From an uncultured Flavobacteriaceae bacterium (GTDB taxonomy: Bacteria > Bacteroidota > Bacteroidia > Flavobacteriales > Flavobacteriaceae), in NCBI GenBank assembly GCA_937959395.1, contig CALGLR010000059.1, forward strand, positions 1 to 64,000: a DNA stretch of 64,000 nucleotides, given 5' to 3'. Every line of letters begins with the position of its first letter. The stretch's first letter is position 1. Positions 1 through 6,725 of this stretch are shown here, one piece after another. The notes beneath the pieces were generated by a model. The model had not been told where the DNA came from, did no database searches, and saw nothing but the letters and a program-made list of their open reading frames with translations. Position numbers and translations under genes: made by a program.

Positions 1-1
1 T

Positions 2-271
2 CAAATTCAAGTATCTAAAGAAGCAGAAAAAGATTTGGCTATTGCCAAATGTCATTACAAAGCTTCTGGATTAGAGCAAGAATTTACAGAAGATTTTTCA
101 ATACAAATTAAATACCTTAAGGCTAATCCATACCTTTTTCAAATTAGATATAAAAGAGTTAGAAAAACTCATTTTAAAACCTATAAGTATTCTATACACT
201 ATGTTATTGATAACGATATTGTTTACATACTTAGGATTCTTAGTCACTCACAGGAATATGATAACACATAA
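2..271 (+). CDS. RelE/ParE-type toxin, 5' end outside the window
   Basis: This frame is open from the left edge, so the true start lies outside the window. About 89 C-terminal residues are visible; a TTG at 35 is only an internal codon. The pattern (EAEKDLAIAKCHY near the start, a helical middle, then HYVIDNDIVYILRILSHSQ) matches the RelE/ParE toxin fold, with basic residues in the middle (IRYKRVRKTHFK) and a C-terminal strand. Family members are mRNA interferases or gyrase poisons; which applies cannot be read here. Its antitoxin would lie to the left. It ends just before the first copy of the recurring 15-base boundary motif and belongs with the two ParDE pairs that follow. Confidence 0.75.
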   Translation, partial: QIQVSKEAEKDLAIAKCHYKASGLEQEFTEDFSIQIKYLKANPYLFQIRYKRVRKTHFKTYKYSIHYVIDNDIVYILRILSHSQEYDNT

Positions 272-290
272 AACTAAAGTCTAAATAAAC

Positions 291-502
291 GATCCAATTT
301 TTAATAAATAGAAAATGCCATTTGCTGTAGACGAAAAAAGAACGAATGAAATTGTAGAATTAGAAAAATTAAAATAGCTCGGCTTAATTGATTTTAACCG
401 AGTATTAGAAAAATATTATGAATGAAAAAAGCTGGATTAAAACGTTTTATACGAGACGTTGTAAAACACTTGTAAAAAAATTATGTTCAATTTAAAAGTA
501 AT
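291..502 (+). other. Decayed stretch between boundary motif and lipoprotein remnant
   Basis: No convincing gene. An ORF of 20 codons (315-377, starting MPFAVDEKR) stops early and has no recognisable family. The rest is stop-rich in all frames and reads like eroded gene fragments inside the accessory island. Confidence 0.4.
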
Positions 503-1013
503 ATGCGGTTTATGATACTATTAAAAAGAGTAATTATCTATTGTTTTATTTTAACCTTTTTAATCTGCTGTAAAACTCATAATGGAATAAAAAAACTTTC
601 TTCTCAAACAGCCTGTAATAATACGATTCATTGTTTGGGATAATGAAGGTAATTTTGCAAAAACTGAAAAAAGAGGAATGTGGAAAGATGGTTATGCTTC
701 ATTTTTCAAAGGAAAAAAACTTGACTACAAACAAATTTTCATTGAATCAATCGAAGAATTAAATGGTAATTATTCTTACAAAGAAAATCATGGATTCCCA
801 TCAGAATCAATAATTCAAGTAACTGTTAAATTAGAAAAAATCATTTGGAACATGAACTTTTCTAAACTCATAAAAGACACCGAACTTACATATTCTATTA
901 ATGGTAAAAATATTAGATTATTAGCAAGTAGTAATACACGAGGTGAAAAAGGATTAAAAGAATGTTTTGAAAACGCCAATTTACAATTCATAAGAACTAT
1001 GTGTAATAATTAA
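503..1013 (+). pseudogene. Frameshifted small lipoprotein gene
   Basis: An ATG at 503 opens a lipoprotein signal peptide (MRFMILLKRVIIYCFILTF followed by LICC, lipobox cysteines at residues 22-23) that runs to a stop near 643. The frame one base on reads without a stop from about 612 to 1013, passing QPVIIRFIVWDNEGNF into the ORF with its first ATG at 678. The two halves join naturally if one base is extra near 605-615, giving a protein of about 170 residues. The downstream part has no family I recognise. The cause may be real decay, which fits the accessory setting, or a sequencing error. The unit lies between two copies of the boundary motif. Confidence 0.6.
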
Positions 1014-1158
1014 AATTGTTTACAACAATTTGTATAAAAATTAGAAAGCGGAAAAATCAAAGTCTAAATAAACTATAAAATTAGACATTCTAAAAAGCAA
1101 CCTAGCTTTGGTATTGGTGCAATTTTTCGCTATATTGCATCATATAATTACAAAAAAT

Positions 1159-1401
1159 ATGAGTACAGTAAGAAAATCAATAACTTTTACAGAAAAGCAA
1201 GATCATTGGATAAGAACTAGAATTAAGAATGGTGACTTCACTAACGATAGCGAATACGTAAGAGAACTTGTTAGAAGAGATCAAGAAAGCAACCATAAAC
1301 TTATGGATCTAAAAAATGCGATTGATGATGGCTTGCAAAGTGGAAAAAGTAAGCTTAAGGTAAGTGATATTATAAGAATGGTAGATAATGGAGAACTATA
1401 A
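1159..1401 (+). CDS. parD: ParD-family antitoxin (pair 1)
   Basis: This is an 80-residue CopG/ParD-type antitoxin. It opens MSTVRKSITFTEKQD, the ribbon strand of a ribbon-helix-helix DNA-binding domain, continues through TNDSEYVRELVRR, and ends in the flexible acidic tail that binds the toxin. The open frame reaches back to a TTG at 1108, but the ATG at 1159 is chosen because the conserved ParD N-terminus begins there. Its last 14 bases overlap the start of the ParE gene, as expected for a co-translated toxin-antitoxin pair. ParD dimers normally repress their own promoter. Close paralogue of the antitoxin at 2159. Confidence 0.88.
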   Translation: MSTVRKSITFTEKQDHWIRTRIKNGDFTNDSEYVRELVRRDQESNHKLMDLKNAIDDGLQSGKSKLKVSDIIRMVDNGEL

Positions 1402-1681
1402 TCTATCAGTCCGAGCTCAATTTGATATGGTAGGCATCTATAAGTTTGGAATAAAATATTTTGGCATAGAACAATCTGTCAAATATCAATATGAACTTGA
1501 AAAAATGTTTGAAGAATTGTCGAAAAGACCAGAGATTTCAAGAGATGCTTCCTCCATTTCCAAAGCCCTATTGTTTTACAGATATAAATCACATTATATA
1601 TTCTATCAATTTGAAAATGAAAACGAAATATTTGTAGTTCGAGTTCTTGGTAAGCGAATGAATTTTATAGAACATTTATAA
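1388..1681 (+). CDS. parE: ParE-family toxin (pair 1)
   Basis: This 97-residue protein is of the RelE/ParE superfamily. It starts MENYNLSVRAQFDMVGIYKF, has the long first helix, then RPEISRDASSISKALLFYRYKSHYIFYQF and the closing strand FVVRVLGKRMNFIEHL. ParE toxins classically poison DNA gyrase; that is family knowledge and the target here is not shown. It overlaps the antitoxin by 14 bases. A copy of the 15-base boundary motif begins 7 bases after its stop codon. It aligns by eye with the toxin at 2394 across its whole length. Confidence 0.87.
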   Translation: MENYNLSVRAQFDMVGIYKFGIKYFGIEQSVKYQYELEKMFEELSKRPEISRDASSISKALLFYRYKSHYIFYQFENENEIFVVRVLGKRMNFIEHL

Positions 1682-1703
1682 CAAATTAAAGTCTAAATAA
1701 ACA

Positions 1704-1832
1704 ATGATAACAGACATCAAACACTTAAAAAATGATTTTTATTATGACTCTAAAAATGAAGATATTATAATTCATAAAGATGGTCTAGAATCTTATAAGA
1801 CATATATCGCAAACAAATCAAAGTCTAAATAA
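1704..1832 (+). CDS. Small ORF of 42 residues between boundary motifs
   Basis: The ATG at 1704 lies 1 base after one boundary motif, and the ORF ends inside the next, so that the motif supplies the terminal KSK-stop. The peptide (MITDIKHLKNDFYYDSKNED and on) is charged, has no signal or membrane segment, and matches no family I know. The frame precisely fills the interval between two motif copies, which suggests a minimal one-gene cassette, but a chance ORF of this size cannot be excluded. Confidence 0.4.
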   Translation: MITDIKHLKNDFYYDSKNEDIIIHKDGLESYKTYIANKSKSK

Positions 1833-1835
1833 CCG

Positions 1836-1972
1836 ATGGATATTCAAGAGCAAATAAAATAATAGAACAATTACTTGAGGCTACAATGGAACTTAATTTT
1901 GAGTTTCAAGACGGCTGGGATGATGATATAGAAAACGGCAAGAAACTATTAAAACATTTAAAAGTCCAATAA
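1836..1972 (+). pseudogene. Small ORF broken by a one-base frameshift
   Basis: An ATG at 1836, 2 bases after a boundary motif, gives MDIQEQIK and then stops. Adding one A to the A-run near 1857 continues the frame as IIEQLLEATMELNFEFQ and on through GWDDDIENGKKLLKHLKVQ to the stop at 1972, where a variant boundary motif lies. The intact product would be about 45 residues, acidic, of unknown function. The homopolymer position makes a sequencing error as likely as real decay. Confidence 0.4.
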
Positions 1973-2158
1973 AACGATTCTTTAAAATGGGTTTCACCAC
2001 CTTTAAATAAAGTTCAATAATAAAAGCGAGCGAAGTGCTGCAAGCCCCTAATATCTCCCGAATAAATCCTATCAAATAAATGGTATAAATCTCACAAAAT
2101 AATTGGATATAACGTAATAAATTATTAATTTGCACCAATAATATTAAAATTGGTTCAG

Positions 2159-2410
2159 ATGGGAATAATAAGAAAATCAATAACTTTCACAGAACAACAA
2201 GACACTTACATTAAAAGTCTAATAGAAAAAGGCTTTTACACTAATGATAGTGAATATGTAAGAGACATTATACGTAAAGATCAAGAAAATAGAAAAAACG
2301 GTATCGATTTATATGATGCATTAGCAGATGGAATTGAAAGCGGATCATCTAACGAAACAGTAAACACTATTTGGGAGCAAGCTATTAAAGATAATGAAGG
2401 AAAAAACTAA
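2159..2410 (+). CDS. parD: ParD-family antitoxin (pair 2)
   Basis: This 83-residue antitoxin starts MGIIRKSITFTEQQDTYIKS, the same ribbon-helix-helix beginning as the antitoxin at 1159, followed by the shared TNDSEYVR block and DLYDALADGIESG. The frame extends back to a TTG at 2150, but the ATG at 2159 aligns with the paralogue's start. It overlaps the toxin gene by 17 bases. A sequence reading TATTGGTGCAA on one strand occurs upstream of both antitoxins (1112 and, inverted, 2127) and is a candidate shared operator, though the evidence is thin. Confidence 0.88.
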   Translation: MGIIRKSITFTEQQDTYIKSLIEKGFYTNDSEYVRDIIRKDQENRKNGIDLYDALADGIESGSSNETVNTIWEQAIKDNEGKN

Positions 2411-2705
2411 CTACACTCTTAGTGTTAGAGCTTCTAATGATTTAAAAGGAGTTGCTGATTTCACTATTAAAAAGTTTGGTGTAAAACAATCTGAAATATA
2501 TAGAGATAGTTTTACCTTAATTCTAAATAAATTGGCAAACCATCCAGAAATAGGTAGAGAATATATTGCAATTAAAAACATAATGGTTTCAAGATACAGA
2601 TTCAAAGTTCATACCATATTCTTTTATCCTTTGGGAGAAAAAATATTTGTAGTACGAATTCTAGGAAACAATATGAATTTTATAAAACATTTAAAGTCTA
2701 AATAA
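2394..2705 (+). CDS. parE: ParE-family toxin (pair 2)
   Basis: This 103-residue ParE/RelE-fold toxin starts MKEKTNYTLSVRASNDLKGV, with HPEIGREYIAIKNIMVSRYRF and a C-terminal strand FVVRILGNNMNFIKHLKSK. Its final codons (AAG TCT AAA TAA) are part of the recurring boundary motif, so cassette boundary and gene end coincide. The paralogous toxin at 1388 ends five residues earlier, before its own copy of the motif. This is the last unit of the island; a bidirectional terminator and tRNA-Leu follow. Confidence 0.87.
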   Translation: MKEKTNYTLSVRASNDLKGVADFTIKKFGVKQSEIYRDSFTLILNKLANHPEIGREYIAIKNIMVSRYRFKVHTIFFYPLGEKIFVVRILGNNMNFIKHLKSK

Positions 2706-2716
2706 ATCAATGATAT

Positions 2717-2753
2717 AAAAAATCCTCCATAAATAATGATATGAAGGATTTTT
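2717..2753. terminator. Bidirectional hairpin between parE and tRNA-Leu
   Basis: AAAAATCCT at 2718-2726 pairs with AGGATTTTT at 2745-2753 around an 18-base loop. Because A-runs and T-runs flank it, it can end transcription of the toxin operon on the plus strand and of tRNA-Leu on the minus strand. Confidence 0.65.
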
Positions 2754-2754
2754 G

Positions 2755-2836
2755 TACTCGAGATGGGAATCGAACCCATACTCCCGAAGAAACTAGATTT
2801 TGAATCTAGCGCGTCTACCAATTCCGCCACTCGAGC
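2755..2836 (-). tRNA. tRNA-Leu, anticodon CAA
   Basis: The minus strand reads GCTCGAG for the 5' acceptor strand and CTCGAGT for the 3' strand (a G-U pair closes the stem), with the discriminator A at 2755. The D arm contains GGCGGAATTGGTAGACG, the anticodon stem-loop is CTAGA-TTCAAAA-TCTAG with anticodon CAA, a class II variable arm follows, and the T arm contains GGTTCGATTCC. CCA is not encoded. The length is 82 bases. It borders the accessory island and is a plausible insertion landmark for it. Confidence 0.95.
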
Positions 2837-2888
2837 AAGTTAAGTAATTGTTTAACCTATATTTAACCTAGCATAATTTTTAGGATTA

Positions 2889-2896
2889 CAAATATA
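2889..2896 (-). promoter_or_regulatory. Candidate -7 element for tRNA-Leu
   Basis: The minus strand reads TATATTTG here, a match to the Bacteroidetes -7 consensus TAnnTTTG, about 50 bases upstream of the tRNA 5' end. No convincing TTG -33 element is seen. Confidence 0.4.
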
Positions 2897-2947
2897 TTTT
2901 AACCATTTGTTTTTCAGTAATTTACTTCTATTTTTTATTTTAATACG

Positions 2948-2993
2948 CGTTAGGTTTTGAATCCGACGCGTCTACCAATTCCGCCACTTGAGC
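2948..2993 (-). pseudogene. Half of a decayed tRNA-Leu
   Basis: The minus strand from 2993 reads GCTCAAGTGGCGGAATTGG and continues through a D arm identical to that of tRNA-Leu(CAA) into an anticodon loop TTCAAAA. The anticodon stem no longer pairs, and the variable arm, T arm and 3' acceptor strand are missing. It is a remnant of a second tRNA-Leu copy lying 5' of the intact one. The 5' half is retained, so it is not the usual 3'-half duplication left by an integrase. Confidence 0.75.
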
Positions 2994-3130
2994 ATTAATT
3001 CAACTAAAAATAAAGCCTCTTAAAATAGAGTGACCTCTTTTTAGTTGTTTTTGGTGTGCAAATTTAAATTTTATTTTGGTAAATCCCCTAAAATAAACGG
3101 GAATATATTATAATAGATCAAAAAAAAGCC

Positions 3131-3138
3131 TAAATTTG
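3131..3138 (+). promoter_or_regulatory. -7 element upstream of prs
   Basis: TAAATTTG matches the Bacteroidetes TAnnTTTG element, followed by GCACC. It lies 51 bases before the prs start. The TTG -33 element is not evident. Confidence 0.5.
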
Positions 3139-3189
3139 CACCTCATTAAAAATCAGGTAGCGTTTATCGCTATAAAACAATAGCTTACC

Positions 3190-4131
3190 ATGCCAAATAC
3201 CAAAACTGAAGCTAAAATTTTCACTTGCGGACAAAGTCGTGTACTATCCGAAAAAATAGCCGCTGCATACGGTTCAGACCTTGGAAATGTAATTACCTCT
3301 ACTTATAGTGATGGTGAATTTCAACCATCTTACGAAGAGTCCATTCGTGGTTCTCGAGTTTTTATAATTGGCTCTACAAATCCTGGTGCAGAAAATTTAA
3401 TGGAAATGTTGTTAATGCTAGATGCTGCTAAACGCGCTTCTGCAAGACACATTACTGCTGTTTTACCTTACTTTGGCTGGGCAAGACAAGATAGAAAAGA
3501 CAAACCTAGAGTACCTATTGCAGCAAAATTAGTCGCAAAAATGCTAGAAACTGCAGGAGCAACTCGTATAATAACCATGGATTTACATGCAGATCAAATC
3601 CAAGGTTTCTTTGAAAAACCAGTAGATCATTTATTTGCCTCTACCGTATTTTTACCTTACCTAAAAGAATTAAACTTAGATAACTTAACCATCGCCTCAC
3701 CAGATATGGGAGGTTCTAAACGTGCTTATGCATATTCTAAAGCTTTAGAAAGCGATGTTGTTATTTGTTACAAACAAAGAGCAAAAGCAAATGTGATTTC
3801 TCACATGGAACTTATTGGTGATGTAACTGGTAAAAATGTGGTTTTAGTAGATGACATGGTAGACACTGCAGGAACATTAACTAAAGCAGCCGATTTAATG
3901 ATGGAACGTGGTGCTTTAAGTGTAAGAGCAATTTGTACGCATCCTATTTTATCTGGAAATGCTTACGAGCGACTTGAAAATTCAAAATTAGAAGAATTAA
4001 TAGTTACAGACTCTATCCCTCTAAAACAAGAAAGTAAAAAAATAAGAGTATTGAGCTGTGCAGATCTTTTTGCTAGTGTGATGCAAAACGTACACCAGAA
4101 CGAATCGATTAGCTCAAAATTTATAATGTAA
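3190..4131 (+). CDS. prs: Ribose-phosphate pyrophosphokinase
   Basis: Cytosolic enzyme that makes PRPP from ribose 5-phosphate and ATP for purine, pyrimidine, histidine and NAD synthesis. The 313 residues match the usual family length. Visible landmarks are the ATP-binding flexible-loop region PYFGWARQDRKDKPRVPIAA, the histidine-containing MDLHADQIQGFF, and the PRPP-binding loop VVLVDDMVDTAGTL in the C-terminal half. The ATG at 3190 follows a TAnnTTTG promoter. rplY starts 21 bases after its stop, and pth follows, a gene order I know from flavobacteria. Its product PRPP is the substrate of PurF, also in this window. Confidence 0.97.
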   Translation: MPNTKTEAKIFTCGQSRVLSEKIAAAYGSDLGNVITSTYSDGEFQPSYEESIRGSRVFIIGSTNPGAENLMEMLLMLDAAKRASARHITAVLPYFGWARQDRKDKPRVPIAAKLVAKMLETAGATRIITMDLHADQIQGFFEKPVDHLFASTVFLPYLKELNLDNLTIASPDMGGSKRAYAYSKALESDVVICYKQRAKANVISHMELIGDVTGKNVVLVDDMVDTAGTLTKAADLMMERGALSVRAICTHPILSGNAYERLENSKLEELIVTDSIPLKQESKKIRVLSCADLFASVMQNVHQNESISSKFIM

Positions 4132-4152
4132 ATAATTAAATAATTAATAAAA

Positions 4153-4794
4153 ATGAAGTCAATTACAATCAACGGATCTCAAAGAGAAAGCGTGGGCAGC
4201 AAAGCAACAAAAGCCTTACGTAATGCTGGTCAGGTTCCTTGCGTATTATACGGAGGAGACAAAGCAGTACATTTCTCGGCACCAGAGTTAGCTTTTTCAA
4301 AACTTGTATACACACCAAATGCGCATACAGTTGTTATTGAATTAACAGATGGTACGAAGTTAAATGCTATCTTACAAGATATCCAATTTCATCCAGTTAC
4401 AGATAGAATCTTACACATCGATTTTTATCAAGTCTTTGAAGACAAAGAAATCACTATGGACATTCCTGTTAATTTTATTGGAAATCCTAAAGGTGTTAGA
4501 AATGGTGGTGTTTTACGTAAAAATAACCGTAGCCTAAGAATAAAAGCATTACCAGGAAATTTACCAGATTTTATCGATGTACAAATTGAAGACATGAAAA
4601 TTGGTGACAAGCTATACATAAACACATTAGAAAATGAAAAATACACTTTTATGCATCCAGACAATGGTGTTGTGTGTTTAGTAAGACGTTCTAGAGCAGC
4701 AGTTGTAGATGTTGAAGATGAAGATGAAGAAGGTGAAGAAGGAGCAGAAGGTGCAGCAGCAGAAGGTGCAGCTCCAGCAGCAGCAGCAGAATAA
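4153..4794 (+). CDS. rplY: 50S ribosomal protein L25/Ctc family
   Basis: Ribosomal protein binding 5S rRNA in the large subunit. The 213 residues are the long Ctc/TL5 form: an N-terminal L25 domain (about 1-95: [48 protein letters not shown]) followed by a TL5-type beta domain (about 100-185). The tail after residue 185 is very acidic and then alanine-rich ([15 protein letters not shown]), which is low complexity and probably disordered. It probably shares the prs transcript, starting 21 bases after prs, and a strong terminator follows it. Confidence 0.95.
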   Translation: MKSITINGSQRESVGSKATKALRNAGQVPCVLYGGDKAVHFSAPELAFSKLVYTPNAHTVVIELTDGTKLNAILQDIQFHPVTDRILHIDFYQVFEDKEITMDIPVNFIGNPKGVRNGGVLRKNNRSLRIKALPGNLPDFIDVQIEDMKIGDKLYINTLENEKYTFMHPDNGVVCLVRRSRAAVVDVEDEDEEGEEGAEGAAAEGAAPAAAAE

Positions 4795-4817
4795 ACTATT
4801 TTTTTAGTCATAATATT

Positions 4818-4849
4818 AAAAAGCATCCTGTAATTCAGGATGCTTTTTT
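4818..4849 (+). terminator. Rho-independent terminator of prs-rplY
   Basis: AAAAAGCATCCTG (4818-4830) pairs with CAGGATGCTTTTTT (4836-4849) around a five-base loop and ends in a T-run. It lies 24 bases after the rplY stop. Confidence 0.85.
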
Positions 4850-4991
4850 ACTTTTGCAGTAAATTCGGTTTAACAAAAAACCTGTTGTAATAAGGAAGAA
4901 GTCAATATTATAAATAGTTGTCTCCTTGAGTAACTTCGGCTACGCTAAGCACAAGCTCCGTCGAAAGGTCTTGAAATCGATAATTTTATTA

Positions 4992-5044
4992 TAGGTTTCG
5001 ACTTTAGCCTGTCTTGAGCGACAGTCGAAAGACTCAACCAGACA
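4992..5044 (-). repeat. Dispersed ~52-bp intergenic repeat, copy 1
   Basis: On the minus strand it begins TGTCTGGTTGAG and ends CTAAAGTCGAAACCTA, the same two ends as the copy at 29266-29317, which lies in the opposite orientation. The middle is similar (TTCGACT/TTCGGCT followed by GCTCA). It occupies most of the gap between rplY and pth together with further palindromic sequence from about 4920 (a CTTCGGCTACGC stretch). Confidence 0.7.
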
Positions 5045-5139
5045 TTAAATTTAAATTATTTACTTTTAATTATTACAATTTCTGTAGCTTCGAAAATCAG
5101 GTTTTTATAGTAAATTCGAATACTAAATAGTTTAAATAC

Positions 5140-5766
5140 ATGTTTCAGTTTCTAATTAATTTATTTAAAAGAAAGCAAGCAGAAGAAGTACAGGATCCTA
5201 TGAAAAAATATCTCATTGTTGGCTTAGGTAATATTGGTGAAAAGTATGAAAACACAAGACATAATATTGGCTTTAAAATACTCGACTTTATGGCCAAACA
5301 TGAAGCGTTTAATTTTGAAACTCAAAAACTTGGAGACCTTGCTACTTATAAATTAAAAGGACGCACTTTTATTCTACTTAAGCCTAACACATATATGAAT
5401 TTAAGCGGAAAAGCTATTTTGTATTGGTTAACGAAGGAGAAAATACCATTAGAAAACTTATTAGTAATTACCGACGATTTAAACCTTCCTTTTGGCAGCT
5501 TACGTGTAAAAATGAAAGGCAGCGATGGTGGCCATAACGGTTTAAAAGATACCCAACATAAATTAAACACAACGAAGTATAACCGTTTTCGTTTTGGTAT
5601 TAGCGATGCCTTTAGTTCTGGCAGGCAGGTCGATTATGTATTAGGTGAATGGACCCCTGAAGAAGAAGAAAAACTTAATGAAAGACTTACAAAATCTGTA
5701 GAAATTATTAAATCTTTTGGATTGGCAGGAATTAATATAACAATGAACTCCTTTAACGGGAAATAA
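5140..5766 (+). CDS. pth: Peptidyl-tRNA hydrolase
   Basis: Recycles peptidyl-tRNA dropped from ribosomes. The core starts MKKYLIVGLGNIGEKYENTR at residue 21; the catalytic histidine is in NTRHNIGF, with NTYMNLSG, the aspartate in ITDDLNLP and GGHNGLKD as the other active-site motifs. The ATG at 5140 adds a 20-residue lead with a hydrophobic and basic stretch (FQFLINLFKRKQ). A similar lead occurs in some flavobacterial relatives as I recall, but the ATG at 5200 would give the standard 188-residue form. Separated from rplY by a terminator and repeats, so probably expressed on its own. Confidence 0.95.
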   Translation: MFQFLINLFKRKQAEEVQDPMKKYLIVGLGNIGEKYENTRHNIGFKILDFMAKHEAFNFETQKLGDLATYKLKGRTFILLKPNTYMNLSGKAILYWLTKEKIPLENLLVITDDLNLPFGSLRVKMKGSDGGHNGLKDTQHKLNTTKYNRFRFGISDAFSSGRQVDYVLGEWTPEEEEKLNERLTKSVEIIKSFGLAGINITMNSFNGK

Positions 5767-5815
5767 AGCACAAAACATTACTTTAAGCAATAGTTTAAAT
5801 TGCAAAACCAATAAA

Positions 5816-6667
5816 ATGAATCTTAAAACGAATTATTTTGGTTTACTAATCCTAATTTTGACGTCTTGTAATAAAGAACAAAAATACGTTCCAAACGGAT
5901 TAATAAAACTAACAGAAAACGAATTAATTCTAAGAGCAAAAAATCAAGAATCGATTGATTTTGAAAAAATATCTTATAAAAATGAAAAAGGCGAAGTTTT
6001 TACCCTAGATTCTGTTAGAAATTTTCCAAAAACAAACGAATGGATATTTGATAGATATGCTAACGAAAAAGGTATAATTAAAGAACTAATTATAAGAAAA
6101 GCAACACCTAAAGACAAAGAGTTACTGGCAAAAATACAACAAGCTTACAATTACGAACCGCCAATACAATTAATTGATATTGATTGCGATAAAAAAGCTG
6201 AAATTTTAGAAGCAATCTATTTACTGGATCAAAATATGAGATCAAGCGATAATCACGAAGATTATGACCCAAAAATTGATAGACAAAATTTAACCAAAGT
6301 TGTTAGTCTAATTGAAAAATGCGGAATGCCAACAACTAAAGAAGTAAATACAATTTGGTTAGTTTTACAGCATGCAGATAATGAGAATAGAAAAAAATAT
6401 TTTCCTTTATTAAAAAAAGCAGCCTACAATGGATACCTAACAAAAAGTAAGATTGCCATTATGGAAGATAGGATTTTAATGACGGATGGCAAACCTCAAA
6501 TTTATGGTTCTCAAATCACGGAAAATAGAGAAACCAAAAAATGGGAGATTTACGATCTTAAAGACCCTAAATTTGTTGATAAGAGACGAGCTAAAGTTGG
6601 TCTTAAACCTTTAAAAGAATATACAAAAGATTTTGATGTTCAATTCAATATTAAGCAGGAACAATAA
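5816..6667 (+). CDS. DUF6624-like lipoprotein
   Basis: A 283-residue protein with a lipoprotein signal (LLILILTSC, lipidated cysteine at 18), so anchored in a membrane and exposed in the periplasm or on the surface. The C-terminal third carries WLVLQHADNENRKKYFPLL, then AIMEDRILMTDGKPQIYGSQ, a pattern I associate with DUF6624, a family without known function. It starts 49 bases after pth and converges with the large metalloprotease gene. No operon partners. Confidence 0.7.
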   Translation: MNLKTNYFGLLILILTSCNKEQKYVPNGLIKLTENELILRAKNQESIDFEKISYKNEKGEVFTLDSVRNFPKTNEWIFDRYANEKGIIKELIIRKATPKDKELLAKIQQAYNYEPPIQLIDIDCDKKAEILEAIYLLDQNMRSSDNHEDYDPKIDRQNLTKVVSLIEKCGMPTTKEVNTIWLVLQHADNENRKKYFPLLKKAAYNGYLTKSKIAIMEDRILMTDGKPQIYGSQITENRETKKWEIYDLKDPKFVDKRRAKVGLKPLKEYTKDFDVQFNIKQEQ

Positions 6668-6725
6668 ATTAAACAGTCTTTCTTTTGTAACACTTTATAG
6701 CAATAAGACCTACTCAAAAATAATA

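Larger units (their letters stand above)
276..2706 (+). repeat. Recurring 15-base motif AAAGTCTAAATAAAC at unit boundaries
   Basis: Exact copies start at 276, 1059 and 1688. Near-exact copies are at 1820 (one A fewer), 1961 (AAAGTCCAATAAAAC) and 2692 (AAAGTCTAAATAAAT); a weak one is near 2008. All are in the same orientation, and each lies at or just after the stop codon of a small gene: ParE1, a 42-residue ORF, a frameshifted ORF and ParE2. In ParE2 and the 42-residue ORF the motif itself encodes the last residues and the stop (KSK-stop). The spacing is uneven, so this is not a tandem array or CRISPR. It looks like a fixed boundary sequence between inserted cassettes. Confidence 0.75.

Noticed and set aside
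276-2706. Integron attC sites at the cassette boundaries
   Set aside because: The repeated motif lacks the GTTRRRY/RYYYAAC core pair, and I see no imperfect inverted repeat of attC length around the copies. No integrase is in the window.
276-2706. CRISPR array
   Set aside because: The repeats are too short (15 bases), unevenly spaced by hundreds of bases, and the intervals are gene units, not spacers; no cas genes are present.
2948-2993. A second functional tRNA-Leu
   Set aside because: The 3' half is missing and the anticodon stem no longer pairs.
4428-4826. Serine/alanine-rich ORF opposite rplY
   Set aside because: It is the antisense reading of the acidic, alanine-rich rplY tail and has no independent start or family features.
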